Source: Hyphomonas sp. (lineage in GTDB: Bacteria; Pseudomonadota; Alphaproteobacteria; Caulobacterales; Hyphomonadaceae). From it: DNA of 64,000 nucleotides. A program made the translations under genes and the position numbers. Under the pieces are notes generated by a model. The model searched no databases, had not been told where the DNA came from, and saw only the letters and a program-made list of their open reading frames with translations. Below are positions 1-9,132 of the stretch, piece after piece. The stretch covers positions 62,001 through 126,000 of the forward strand of contig JACKIK010000003.1 of NCBI GenBank assembly GCA_020638455.1, given 5' to 3'. Positions within the stretch are counted from its first letter, which is position 1; each line of letters begins with the position of its first letter.

Positions 1-1839
1 CGCCTCGCCGGCTTCCATGTCCGGCAGGGCATCGGCCAGTTTCGCCCAGCCCCTGTCGGCGAGGGCAAAGCGGTAATAGCCGGTGCCGCCGGCATTCGGA
101 TGATAGACATCCGGACATGTCGCCCCGCTGAGCGGCACAACCGCGTGTTCGGAGGCAAGCAGGCTGCACGACCGTCCAGACTTGTCGCCCTCCTGCCAGG
201 ATATGCAGACCGGGATGGTCCACAGCCGGTTCGGATCGATCGTCGATCCGAGCGGGCGATACCGGCTCTGGTCGAGCGCGACCTTGGCCCCCGATTCAGC
301 ACACTGAAGTTCGGCGTCCAGCAGGGGAACGCCATTCTGCGCCACGAAGGATTTCAGAGACTTGCCGATTTCCGGATTATCCGTCGCCTGCCCGATGACG
401 CGGAAGAAGTCGTCACTGTCGGCCGCCTTGTCGGCGAAGGTGGCGATATAGTCGCCCAGTGCCGGACGGAACACGTCCGGACCGAACCAGTGGTCCACCA
501 TGTTGAGGACGGCGAGGCCCTTATTGTAGGTGATGCTGTCATAGGCGTTGCGAATGTCGTCATTGCGGAAAATCGGCTCTGCCACCGCGCGGGCGCTGGC
601 GAGGCTGTCGAGGCGCATGGCGGAGATCGAGTCGGCGATTGCCGTCACATCGTAACCCCCATCCGGCTCGAGAGAACTCAGCACGGCCGGTTCGGCCCAG
701 CTGGCAAAGCCTTCCTTCAGCCAGAGATCGTTCCACCAGGGCGGCGTAACGAGGTCACCGAACCACATGTGCGCGAGCTCGTGGGCATGCACGCTCTTCA
801 TGGCCCGGATGAATTGCGGACCCGATTGCGGATTGCTGAGGATCCGGCTTTCACGATAGGTGACGGCGGCGGCAAGCTCTGTCGCGCCTGACGGCCATTG
901 CGGTGCAGCGATCAGATCCAGCTTGTCATACGGATAGGGCTGGCGCAGCGATTCCTCGTAGAACCGGATGATCGCGGGCGTGATGGCGAGCACGTTGGCG
1001 AGTTCGGCGCCCTTGCCGCGCCTAGCGTAGCCGCTGAGCGGCACGGGCCATTCGCGATAGGCATTCGGCGGGATCACCCCGGCATCGACCCGCTCGAAGT
1101 TTCCGACCGCGACCGACAGGAGATAGGTCGATAGCGGGCGCGTCCGCAGGAAGGTAACCCGCTCGAAGTCGGAGCCCGCAGGCTCGCGGCGGGATACCGG
1201 CGTGTTGCTGATGGCAGTCATGCCGGCGGGAATGGTGAGCGAGATATCGAACGGGGCCTTGAAACCCGGCTCGTCGAAGCTCGGCAGGAATCGGCGGGCC
1301 TGGATGCTTTCCGACTTGGCCAGCGCATAGGCCTGCCCCTGTTCGACGACGCGGAACAGGCCGGCGAGATTGGCATCGAACGGCGCGTCGTAGTCGACGG
1401 TGAGCGTGACGCCGCCACCGGGCACGCGGTTCGGAAAGCCGACCCAGACGACGCCAGTCGGGTCCACTTCAGTCCAGGTCGCCCGGCGCGTTTCGCCGCC
1501 GGCCGTGATTTCAACGTCCGACACGTCGAGGCCGAGGCCGTGCATCCAGATCCCGGTGGCAGACGTTTCCAGATTGATATCGATCTCGACATGGCCGGAG
1601 AAGCGCGGCTCATTCGGATTGACCGTCAAGTCGACGCGATAGGCCAGCGGCCAGGCAAGGCCGGACAGGCGGCCGACCGGCGCGTTGGCCTTCAGCTCCT
1701 CAAGGCTCACCTCCCGCACGGGCGGGCCGAACGCCGATTTCGGCACGCAGGCCGCCAGCAACAGGAGAAGGGCAGCATACAATGTCCGCCGGCCTGCGAG
1801 CTTTACGGACCACCTGCGGTTGCTTAACGTCAAAGACAT
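1..1839 (-). CDS. M1-family zinc metallopeptidase lipoprotein (3' part beyond the window)
   Basis: Aminopeptidase-type M1 (gluzincin) protein, expected to trim N-terminal residues from peptides at the cell envelope. The frame is open from 1839 to the window edge (613 codons), so the C terminus is missing. Residues 1-31 form a lipoprotein signal (charged start, Leu-rich core, LLAAC with Cys31). The zinc site is HELAH at residues 353-357 with the third ligand Glu376 exactly 18 residues later, followed by the Tyr438 region (TYNKG). The substrate-amine motif, usually GAMEN, reads GATEL at 318-322, keeping its Glu. The conserved ARRFLPSFDEP stretch lies near residue 170. The ATG at 1839-1837 overlaps the ATG of the plus-strand neighbour, so one of the two starts may be wrong; a TTG at codon 20 is an alternative here. 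Confidence 0.9.
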   Translation of the reverse strand, partial: MSLTLSNRRWSVKLAGRRTLYAALLLLLAACVPKSAFGPPVREVSLEELKANAPVGRLSGLAWPLAYRVDLTVNPNEPRFSGHVEIDINLETSATGIWMHGLGLDVSDVEITAGGETRRATWTEVDPTGVVWVGFPNRVPGGGVTLTVDYDAPFDANLAGLFRVVEQGQAYALAKSESIQARRFLPSFDEPGFKAPFDISLTIPAGMTAISNTPVSRREPAGSDFERVTFLRTRPLSTYLLSVAVGNFERVDAGVIPPNAYREWPVPLSGYARRGKGAELANVLAITPAIIRFYEESLRQPYPYDKLDLIAAPQWPSGATELAAAVTYRESRILSNPQSGPQFIRAMKSVHAHELAHMWFGDLVTPPWWNDLWLKEGFASWAEPAVLSSLEPDGGYDVTAIADSISAMRLDSLASARAVAEPIFRNDDIRNAYDSITYNKGLAVLNMVDHWFGPDVFRPALGDYIATFADKAADSDDFFRVIGQATDNPEIGKSLKSFVAQNGVPLLDAELQCAESGAKVALDQSRYRPLGSTIDPNRLWTIPVCISWQEGDKSGRSCSLLASEHAVVPLSGATCPDVYHPNAGGTGYYRFALADRGWAKLADALPDMEAGEA

Positions 1840-2449
1840 GATTGGAAGAACATCCCTTATCTCGCTCGCCACCCTACTGATGTGTCTGGCGCCAGCAGCC
1901 CATGCGGGCGAATCCGGAGCCGCGCAGGTCAGCGTAAAGGTAACTGATTTCGAAGGAAACAAGCGCTCGTGCGCGAGTGAGACCGTTTATGCAGTTCCAG
2001 TGCGCGAAAAGACGACAAAAACAATCTTCCAGTACTACCGCAATGTCGATGCAGGGTACGCCTCCATATATGCCACGCCGGAGCTGATTCTGCGCCGGGA
2101 AGGTACCAAGTTCGTAGGTGGCGGTTCCGTGAATGTAACCCGCCTCTTTCGCCAGAGAATTTCGGGTCTGAAGCGTGGACGCTGCAATGAGAACAGTGTT
2201 GCTGAAATTCGCGGACTGAAGCCAGGCGCTTACTATCTGATCCTGCCGGTCTTCTGGAAGCAGACAGACATCAAAAACGATCCCAAGGACATTGCGATCA
2301 GAACACCTGGTCGCACAGTCATTACGATCAAATTGCCTACGAACTACCGCGGCGGCACGTACATGGTCCGGACTGAAATTACCGGAACCGAAACGGTTTC
2401 ATTCGATCTCGTCAATGTCATACCTGACGACAGTTCTGCACGGAAATGA
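1838..2449 (+). CDS. Small secreted protein of unknown function
   Basis: A 203-residue protein I do not recognise. Residues 1-23 look like a Sec signal peptide (MIGRTS start, hydrophobic core, AHA cleavage site). The mature part has two cysteines (in KRSCASE and GRCNENS) that could form a disulfide, and beta-rich segments such as GLKPGAYYLILPVF, reminiscent of carboxypeptidase-regulatory-like or PEGA-type beta folds, though that is only a guess. Base composition is visibly less GC-rich than the neighbours, which may indicate transfer or weaker expression. The start is chosen because the signal peptide begins there; no good ribosome-binding site precedes it. It ends in ATGA overlapping the next gene, so the two are probably co-translated. 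Confidence 0.6.
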   Translation: MIGRTSLISLATLLMCLAPAAHAGESGAAQVSVKVTDFEGNKRSCASETVYAVPVREKTTKTIFQYYRNVDAGYASIYATPELILRREGTKFVGGGSVNVTRLFRQRISGLKRGRCNENSVAEIRGLKPGAYYLILPVFWKQTDIKNDPKDIAIRTPGRTVITIKLPTNYRGGTYMVRTEITGTETVSFDLVNVIPDDSSARK

Positions 2450-3453
2450 CCCGCCCCATTCTCTCCATCCTCGATCCGTCGCCCATGTTCGAGGGGCAGA
2501 CGGCGGGCGATGCGTTTGCGAATACGCTGGCACTGGCAGAAGCGCTGGACGGGCGCGGCTGGCGGGCGATGTGGGTGCAGGAGCATCACAACGCCCGCAG
2601 CTTCGCGAGCGCGGCGCCGGAAATACTGATCGCGGCGCTGACCCAGCGGACGAAGGCGCTGAAGATCGGCTCCGGCGGGGTGATGCTGCCGAATTATTCG
2701 CCGCTGAAAGTGGCCGAACAGTTCTGCGCACTGGAGGCGCTGGCGCCAGGGCGGGTGGAACTCGGCATCGGCCGCGCGACAGGCGCGGACCCGCGCGCCT
2801 CTGCCGCCCTGCTCGGGCCCGGCGCGCAGGCCTTCCCGACGATGATGCAGATGCTGCTCGACTGGCTGCTGGATGCGAGCGGGGAAGTTCCGTTGCCGGA
2901 GGGACACCGTGCCGCCGGCATCCATGTCGGACCACGGGGCGCGCGGCCGGATGTGTGGATGCTGTCATCCTCGGCGCAGTCTGCAGCCTTTGCCGGGGCG
3001 ATGGGACTGAAGCTCGCCTTTGCGGATTTCCTGGCACCGGGCGGGGCGGGTGCGGCGATTGCCGCGTATCGCGCTGCGTTCCGGCCTTCGCGCTTTGCGG
3101 AGACGCCGCATGCGGCGGTCGGGCTGGTCGCACTGGCGGCGGAGACGGATGAGGCGGCGGGGCAGCTCGCAAAGCCGGCTATCGCCTGGAACCTTGCCCG
3201 AGCGACGGGTGACTTTCGCGCCTTCCTGCCATCGGCGGAGGCCGACGCCGTGATCGCCGCGGCACTGCCGGAAGCGCTGGCGGCTGCAGAGGGGCGCGGC
3301 GTGATCGGAGAGGCGGGCGATGTCGCGCGGCGGCTGGCGGACTATGCCGGCGAACACTCCGCAGACGAATTGTTCATCCTGACGCTCGCCGAGTGGATCG
3401 GGGACAAGATCCGGAGCTACGAGCTCATCGCGGAGGCGATGGCAGCGCTCTAA
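2446..3453 (+). CDS. LLM-class (luciferase-like) flavin-dependent oxidoreductase
   Basis: A 335-residue bacterial-luciferase-like TIM-barrel oxidoreductase, expected to use reduced FMN or F420-type flavin. The N terminus has the family pattern: a strand followed by EGQTAGDAFANTLALAEALD, then the WVQEHHN stretch that matches the EHH hallmark of the LLM MsnO8 type, and GSGGVMLPNYSPLKVAEQF typical of the flavin/phosphate loop. RVELGIGRATG follows as in other family members. It begins within the stop of the preceding secreted protein (4-bp overlap), suggesting coupling. Its 3' end overlaps the convergent GST gene by 4 bp. The substrate cannot be inferred. Confidence 0.85.
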   Translation: MTRPILSILDPSPMFEGQTAGDAFANTLALAEALDGRGWRAMWVQEHHNARSFASAAPEILIAALTQRTKALKIGSGGVMLPNYSPLKVAEQFCALEALAPGRVELGIGRATGADPRASAALLGPGAQAFPTMMQMLLDWLLDASGEVPLPEGHRAAGIHVGPRGARPDVWMLSSSAQSAAFAGAMGLKLAFADFLAPGGAGAAIAAYRAAFRPSRFAETPHAAVGLVALAAETDEAAGQLAKPAIAWNLARATGDFRAFLPSAEADAVIAAALPEALAAAEGRGVIGEAGDVARRLADYAGEHSADELFILTLAEWIGDKIRSYELIAEAMAAL

Positions 3454-4064
3454 CCCGCAAAACCCCGGGCCGTCATCGCCTCGTGCCATCGGCCGAGATT
3501 GGCGAGTTCCTTGTGCGGGGCCCATTTCATCACGCGGCAGAAGCCACAGGTGACATAGAGCGTGATGTCCGCAATCGAGAAGCGGCCGGCGGCCATGTAT
3601 TCATTGTCGGCGAGATGCTCATCGATCTTCACCGCCATCCTGCGGGCGGCCTTCTCGGCCTTGGCAGCGGACTCGGCGCTCTGCGGCACTTCGAGCGGCG
3701 CCATGGCCGGATGCGCATTGCGGAACCAGGTGGCGAACTGGAGGAAGAACATCAGCTCCACGCGCCGGTCCCACATTTCGATGAGGGCCTTTTCCTTTGC
3801 GTCCGCACCCATCAGGTTCGGCTCCGGGAAGATGTTGTCGAAATAGGTGCAGATCGCGCGGCTTTCGGTGATCTTCGTGCCATCGTCGAGAACCAGTGCG
3901 GGCACCTGTGCGAAGGGAGAGATATCCCGGTATTCGTCCGTCTTGTGCTCCAGTTTCATGATCTGGATCTCTTCAAGGTCGACCGCCTCCAGCTTGCCCT
4001 TGGCGCGCAGAAAGAAAATGACGCGGTCCGGGTTCGGCGCGAGCGGGCTGTGATAAAGCTTCAT
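3450..4064 (-). CDS. Glutathione S-transferase family protein
   Basis: A 204-residue soluble GST. The N-terminal thioredoxin-like domain (residues 1-80) begins MKLYHSPLAPNPDRV, has the cis-proline motif QVPAL at 53-57 and the glutathione-gamma-glutamyl-binding ESRA at 67-70. The rest is an all-helical GST C-domain (WDRRVELMFF, DEHLADNEYMAAG, SIADITLYV). Such enzymes conjugate glutathione to electrophiles or act as isomerases. It follows the TonB receptor on the same strand with only 20 bp between, so the two may share a transcript. The substrate is unknown. Confidence 0.9.
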   Translation of the reverse strand: MKLYHSPLAPNPDRVIFFLRAKGKLEAVDLEEIQIMKLEHKTDEYRDISPFAQVPALVLDDGTKITESRAICTYFDNIFPEPNLMGADAKEKALIEMWDRRVELMFFLQFATWFRNAHPAMAPLEVPQSAESAAKAEKAARRMAVKIDEHLADNEYMAAGRFSIADITLYVTCGFCRVMKWAPHKELANLGRWHEAMTARGFAG

Positions 4065-4084
4065 GGGGCGTCCTCCAGTATGTT

Positions 4085-6295
4085 CTAGAATTTCCGGCTG
4101 ACGCCGACTGTCGCATTGACGGGTTCGCCGGGGAAGTAGCGGTCCACGCCAAAGGCATAGTCCGCCCTGTCCGCATAGCGCTCATCCGTCAGGTTACGGA
4201 TGTTGATCCAGACTTCGTTGTTGTCCATCCATTCCCATGCGGCACGGGCGCCGAAGATTGTGTGGCCCGGATAGGTGGCCGTGTTGCCCGCGTCGGTGAA
4301 GTATTCGCCGACATGTTCCATATTGGCGGACAGTTTCAGGCGCTTCGTCGCCTGCCAGTCGAGGCGGAGATTGCCGAGCCATTCAGGGGCGGTGTCGATC
4401 TGGTTGCCGCTGCTTATGGTTTCGGAGCCGATGAGGCGGTCGAACGTGTAGGTCTGGTCGGACCAGGAGACATTGCCATTCAGCGAAAGCGCTTCTGCGA
4501 TGTCCCATGCGGCGGACAGTTCGACGCCCTTGTGTTCGGTCGAGCCGTTAGGGACATTGAGGCCGTTGGCGTCGCGGAAAAAGAAATGTTCCTTGTCCAT
4601 CCAGTAGGCGGCAAGGTCATAGACGAGCCGGCCATCGAACGCCATGCCGCGCGTGCCGATTTCGATGCTGTCGAGCGTTTCGGTCTTGATCTCTCCCACG
4701 ACCTGCAGGTTCTGAAGGCGATACAGGTCCGACACCTGCGGCGCGCGGGCGCCACGGGCATAGTTCGCATAGAGATCGATATCGGGCGTGACGTTCCAAA
4801 CGGCGCCAAGTTTCGGCGTCAGGAATCTGTAATTGTCGGTCCGGTCGGCCGGCACGTTGAAGCGGCCATTGATGCCGGGCGGAACATGGGTGGTGTAGTC
4901 GTAATGATGCGTCTCGGCACGGAGGCCCGCAAGGATGTGGAAATTGTCCGCCAGCTGCCATTCCAGTTCGCTCCAGAGGGCACCGACGGTCGTATCGACA
5001 TCATAGTCATAGTGGACGCCCTGCGGGAAGCGCGTGTCGCCGGGGAAAAAGCCGAACGGGTCAGGCTGGATTTCGCGAAGGTAGCCGGCGGCCAAATCGC
5101 CATCGGCGCCGAGGCGCCAGGTGATGGCATCAGAGAGTGGCTGTTCATAGCGCACCATCAGTCCCCCGCCGGTATGGCCGTTCTTCTCGACGCCGCCATT
5201 CGGCAGGAAATGCTGGGAGAAGATCATCGCCTGCGAGTGGGCGTAGGGCGTCAGGCGCAGCGTGCCGGCGAACAGCGGGCGCTCCAGCCGCGCGCCGACG
5301 CGCACCGACCAGGCATCGCGATAGGCATCCGGGTTCGGATTGGTCTTGGCGAGATCCTCATCCTTGTAGGCTTCCGGCCCTTCAATATAGCCACCAGTCT
5401 CCTGATTGAGGTTCTGGGCTGAGAGCCAGACGGTCGTGTCCCAGTCTCCGGGGGTGAACTTACCGACGACGGAGATTTTCTGCTGGTCAACGCCGGTACT
5501 GTCGCGCCAGCCATCGTCTTTCTGGAGGGAGAGGCCGAGCAGCCAGTGCTGGCCGTCATCCAGTTTCATGTCGGTGCGCCAGCGGCCGAGCGTGCCATAG
5601 GAGGCGCGGATCTCGCTGCCCTCGCCCGGCTCCGGCAGGATGACGTTGATAAGTCCGTGCACGGCGTTGGAACCGTATTTCGCACTGCCCGGACCGCGCA
5701 CCACCTCGATGGCGTCGGCGATCTCATGATGCGGCTCGATCAGGGAATTGACGTTGCCGAAGGCGGGCGAGCGGGTGGGTACGCCGTTTTCGAGGATCAG
5801 GAAACTGCCCTGCCCGGCCCCGCCCGTCAGCACCGGCGAGCGGATCGCGGTCAGATGCTCCTGCCCGGCATTCATCTGGATGTTCACACCGGGCAGCTGG
5901 TTCAGGATTTCGGCGGGGTGGTCTGCGGCGGTGGCGTCGATTTCGGAGGCGTCTACAGAGGCAAACGAACCGGGATCTGAGGGTTGTCTGTCGCCGTACA
6001 CTATTATCGGAGAATATCGCACCGCCGATATCCAATGACCCGCATGGCAGAACAATTGGACATCTTGTTTTCTGTAGCCCTGAGCTTGCAACTCGTTGAT
6101 TGCCAGCTCTTTGTCGCGCTGAGAACAAACATCCCACACGCATGAGGATGTCTCTCTATCCTCCGGCGTAAGATCTTCACACCGTGGAGCAGGCTGAGCA
6201 TTTGCCGTGCTGCATGCAAAGATCCAAGCGCAAGCGCCGCCAGCCACCAATCGCTGCATGTTTCTTGAAACGAACTGGACTTTCCGGCTCTCCAT
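4085..6295 (-). CDS. TonB-dependent outer-membrane receptor with N-terminal Cys-rich insert
   Basis: A 736-residue outer-membrane receptor, taking up an unknown ligand with TonB energy. The ATG at 6295 is chosen because GGGAGGAA sits 7 nt upstream; a TTG further upstream overlaps that site. Residues 1-34 are a signal peptide ending ANAQ. A roughly 60-residue segment with four cysteines (39, 52, 57, 83) precedes a TonB-box-like IIVYGDR, which is unusual. The plug follows (ILNQLPGVNIQMNAGQ, EVVRGPGSAKYGSNAVHGLINV) and then the barrel (LYANYARGARAPQVSDLY, WINIRNLTDERYADR) with a terminal aromatic residue (SRKF). A GST gene lies 20 bp downstream. The ligand cannot be read from sequence. Confidence 0.92.
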   Translation of the reverse strand: MESRKVQFVSRNMQRLVAGGACAWIFACSTANAQPAPRCEDLTPEDRETSSCVWDVCSQRDKELAINELQAQGYRKQDVQLFCHAGHWISAVRYSPIIVYGDRQPSDPGSFASVDASEIDATAADHPAEILNQLPGVNIQMNAGQEHLTAIRSPVLTGGAGQGSFLILENGVPTRSPAFGNVNSLIEPHHEIADAIEVVRGPGSAKYGSNAVHGLINVILPEPGEGSEIRASYGTLGRWRTDMKLDDGQHWLLGLSLQKDDGWRDSTGVDQQKISVVGKFTPGDWDTTVWLSAQNLNQETGGYIEGPEAYKDEDLAKTNPNPDAYRDAWSVRVGARLERPLFAGTLRLTPYAHSQAMIFSQHFLPNGGVEKNGHTGGGLMVRYEQPLSDAITWRLGADGDLAAGYLREIQPDPFGFFPGDTRFPQGVHYDYDVDTTVGALWSELEWQLADNFHILAGLRAETHHYDYTTHVPPGINGRFNVPADRTDNYRFLTPKLGAVWNVTPDIDLYANYARGARAPQVSDLYRLQNLQVVGEIKTETLDSIEIGTRGMAFDGRLVYDLAAYWMDKEHFFFRDANGLNVPNGSTEHKGVELSAAWDIAEALSLNGNVSWSDQTYTFDRLIGSETISSGNQIDTAPEWLGNLRLDWQATKRLKLSANMEHVGEYFTDAGNTATYPGHTIFGARAAWEWMDNNEVWINIRNLTDERYADRADYAFGVDRYFPGEPVNATVGVSRKF

Positions 6296-6394
6296 AAGGC
6301 TTCCTCCCAAGCGGACGCCCCGTGTTTCGTACGTGCCGTAGCGGTACGCAAGGGCCAGTCGGTCACGCCTGCTTGTCAGGCTCCCGTCAGCGGG

Positions 6395-7693
6395 TCAGCC
6401 ATGGGCCCCGGCGAAGAGCTGGTAGGGCAGCGCGCCGACGACGGCGGCCGAGAGGCAGGTGGCGAAGGTGCCCGCGACCAGGGTGCGCCAGGACAGGGCG
6501 AGGAAATCGTCGCGGCGGCTGGGCTCGATGATCGACAGGCCGCCGATCAGGATGCCCATGGAGCCGAAATTGGCAAAGCCGCAGACAGCATGGGCGGTGA
6601 TCATCCGTGTACGCGGGTCCATCGCTTCGGGCGGCAATTCAGCGAGGCGCAGGAAGGCGATGAATTCGGTCAGCACCGTCTTCACGCCCATCAGCGAACC
6701 GGACTGCGCCGCTTCGCCGATCGGCACGCCGACCATGTACATCAGCGGCGCGAAGATCCAGCCGAGGATACGTTCGATGGACAGCGGCTGGCCGCCGACA
6801 TGCGGCAGCAGGCCAAGGCCCGCATTGACGATCCAGAGCAGCGCGAGGGCGGCGATCAGCATGGTGGCGATGTTGAGCACGATCTGCAGGCCGTCCGAGG
6901 CGCCGCGCGAGAACGCATCCATGGTGGAAGCGTAGTTGAAGTCCGGTTCCTTCATGCGTTCCGTCGCCGGCGTGGTTTCCGGGATCATGGTCAGTGCCAC
7001 GGCGACTGCGGCCGGGGCAGCCATGATGGAAGCGGTCAGCAGCTGGGCCAGCGGGTTCGGCATCTTGCCTTCAAGGAATGCTCCGTAGACGACCAGCACG
7101 GAGCCGGCGATGGTGGCAAAGCCCGCCGTCATCATGATGAGCAGCTCCGAACGCGTCATGCCCTTGATGTACGGCCGGATCAGGACAGGCGCCTCGGTCA
7201 TGCCCATGAAGACGTTGGCGGAGACGGCGAGCGAGGTCGCCCCGCCAAGACCCATGGCCCGGCGGAACACGACGGCAAAGCCATTGGTCACCCAGCGCAG
7301 GATGCGCCAGTGCCAGAGGATCGCCGACAGGGAGGCAACGACGATCACGATGGGCAGGATCTGGAAGAAGAAGAGCGGCGGGGGCGAGCCTTCCATCAGC
7401 TGGCCGGCGGCCTGGTTGTCGCCAACATAGCCGAACACGAAACTTGTGCCCGCGCGGGTCGCGTTCTGCAGGCCGTCCACCACGTCATTGGCGTGGAACA
7501 GGATGCCCCGCACGAAAGGCACGCCGAACAGGATGAGCGCGAAGGCGAACTGCAGGGCGGTCGCGCCGAGCACGACTTTCCACGGAAAAAGACTGCGCTT
7601 CTCGGACCAGGCCCAGGCGAGGCCGTAGATCATGGCAATGCCGATCAGCGCGCGGGCATTATCCCAGCCCCATTCATAACCCATGATGTTCAT
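6395..7693 (-). CDS. Concentrative nucleoside transporter (CNT/NupC family)
   Basis: A 432-residue inner-membrane symporter for nucleosides. Family signatures are clear: EAPVLIRPYIKGMTRSEL in the gate/core region, GVKTVLTEFIAFLRL, and HAVCGFANFGSMGILIGGL near the end. The hydrophobic profile gives about eight or nine segments plus re-entrant loops. The start at 7693 (MNIMGYEWGW) is preceded by GGGAGA; the frame stays open much further upstream, but that region is the promoter side of the divergent lipoprotein gene. It was probably acquired for salvage of purine or pyrimidine nucleosides, possibly in step with the adjacent TonB receptor and peptidases in nutrient scavenging. Confidence 0.93.
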   Translation of the reverse strand: MNIMGYEWGWDNARALIGIAMIYGLAWAWSEKRSLFPWKVVLGATALQFAFALILFGVPFVRGILFHANDVVDGLQNATRAGTSFVFGYVGDNQAAGQLMEGSPPPLFFFQILPIVIVVASLSAILWHWRILRWVTNGFAVVFRRAMGLGGATSLAVSANVFMGMTEAPVLIRPYIKGMTRSELLIMMTAGFATIAGSVLVVYGAFLEGKMPNPLAQLLTASIMAAPAAVAVALTMIPETTPATERMKEPDFNYASTMDAFSRGASDGLQIVLNIATMLIAALALLWIVNAGLGLLPHVGGQPLSIERILGWIFAPLMYMVGVPIGEAAQSGSLMGVKTVLTEFIAFLRLAELPPEAMDPRTRMITAHAVCGFANFGSMGILIGGLSIIEPSRRDDFLALSWRTLVAGTFATCLSAAVVGALPYQLFAGAHG

Positions 7694-7860
7694 GCGAGCC
7701 CTGTCTCCCTGCCCGAAGCTGTCTGCTATCTGGCTTAAACGCGACGGTGCGCGAAGAAAAGCCGCAAGCTGTGCGCCGGGCGGGTGTGTGGCCGCGCCGC
7801 GGCAAGCCAGAAAGGCGAGCGTCGTTGACGGTGCGGCAGGGATGGCCGACGCCTTGGGAC

Positions 7861-9048
7861 ATGGTCCATCCGTCCAGGCTCCTCCCGCTTGCCGCGGCCG
7901 CGCTGTTCTGCCTTGCCGGATGCGACGCATCGGGCAGCGACCGGACCCGGGAAGAGCCAGGCCGCAGCCGCCTGCCGGCGGAGGAAAGCGATGCAGCGAT
8001 TGCCGCTGACGCGCGCAACATCCTGTTCGGCCAGCTCGGCCTCTACGAAGTTGGTGCAGATGCGCGGCAGGGAACGCCGCTGGCCGGCATGCTGGCGCAG
8101 ATGGGCCGGGAAGACCTGATCGAGCCGCCTGAAGACCCGAGGCTGACGCGCTGTGGACAGCGCTGGGTCGACCCCATTGTGATGCTGAACGAAACGGCAC
8201 GGTCTTATCAGGCGATCGTCATTGCCGATGCCCCGGATGCGCCGCGCCAGCGCGCCTTCCTCTCGGATCTGCTGGAGCCATTGACCGCGCAGGGCTTTGA
8301 GACCTTCGCGCCGGACGGATTCAGCCTGCAGGGACAGGCAAGGGCAAGCGCGGAGCTGCCCCTGCTGACCGACGGGCTGTCGCTTCGCGAACCGATCGAG
8401 GGCCGGCTTGTCCGCCGGGCGAAATCCCTCGGCATGGCGGTTGTGAGCTACCAGCCGACCGCGACCCAGATGCTGCAGATTGCGCGCCTGCCCCAGTCCG
8501 AACAGGGCGGCATGGAGGCCGAAATCCGGGCCGAGAACCTGATCGTGCAGGTGTTCCTGCTGCATCCCGAGGCGCGCGTTGTGGTTCAGGCGACCGGGGC
8601 GGCTTCGGCAGGCGCGCTGGCGGCGCAGCTGCGTGAGCGGGCCGGGATCAAGGCCCTGTCCGTATTGCAGGTCCGGTGCGCCGGCCTGCCGGGGCGGACG
8701 GTGGCCATGCATCCCTATGGCGGTGTCGACGGCCTTGCGCGCCTCCCCGACCTTCTGGTCGGACATCCCGAGGATGCGGCGTTGCGGGGGCGGCCGGCAT
8801 GGCGGCAACGGGCTGGCGACGTGGCGGTGGAGGTGCCGGGCGCCTTCCTGACCGCACGCCTGCCCGTGCTGGTCGAAGCGCGGAGACTGGACGAGCCGCG
8901 GCTTGCTGTTCCGGAAGACCGGCTGCTGCTGCGTCCCGGCGAGACCCTGCCCCTGATGCTGCCGCCCGGTGCTTATCGCGTCGAGGCGTGGACGAAGAAC
9001 GGGCAGGTCGCGGACGCTGTCGACCTGAATGTGGATGACACGCCCTAA
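7861..9048 (+). CDS. Putative lipoprotein, weakly ChaN/TraB/erythromycin-esterase-like
   Basis: A 395-residue envelope lipoprotein. The signal has LAGC with Cys21 as the lipidated residue; the ATG at 7861 is chosen because it places this signal at the N terminus. The body has the order of elements seen in the ChaN/TraB/erythromycin-esterase group: an AIVIADAPDAPRQRAFLSDL segment, then GRLVRRAKSLGMAVVSYQ, then an ENLIVQVFLLHPEARVVVQA strand. The classical catalytic His/Glu pattern is degenerate, so the function is left open. It is divergent from the nucleoside transporter with 167 bp between. A serine carboxypeptidase-like gene follows 84 bp downstream on the same strand. Confidence 0.6.
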   Translation: MVHPSRLLPLAAAALFCLAGCDASGSDRTREEPGRSRLPAEESDAAIAADARNILFGQLGLYEVGADARQGTPLAGMLAQMGREDLIEPPEDPRLTRCGQRWVDPIVMLNETARSYQAIVIADAPDAPRQRAFLSDLLEPLTAQGFETFAPDGFSLQGQARASAELPLLTDGLSLREPIEGRLVRRAKSLGMAVVSYQPTATQMLQIARLPQSEQGGMEAEIRAENLIVQVFLLHPEARVVVQATGAASAGALAAQLRERAGIKALSVLQVRCAGLPGRTVAMHPYGGVDGLARLPDLLVGHPEDAALRGRPAWRQRAGDVAVEVPGAFLTARLPVLVEARRLDEPRLAVPEDRLLLRPGETLPLMLPPGAYRVEAWTKNGQVADAVDLNVDDTP

Positions 9049-9132
9049 GTACAGCAGTTTGACGTCATTCAACGAAAGGCGCTAGGTGCGCCTTTGGTTC
9101 AGGGCCCTGCGGCCGGGGAAAGAGAAAACGAA

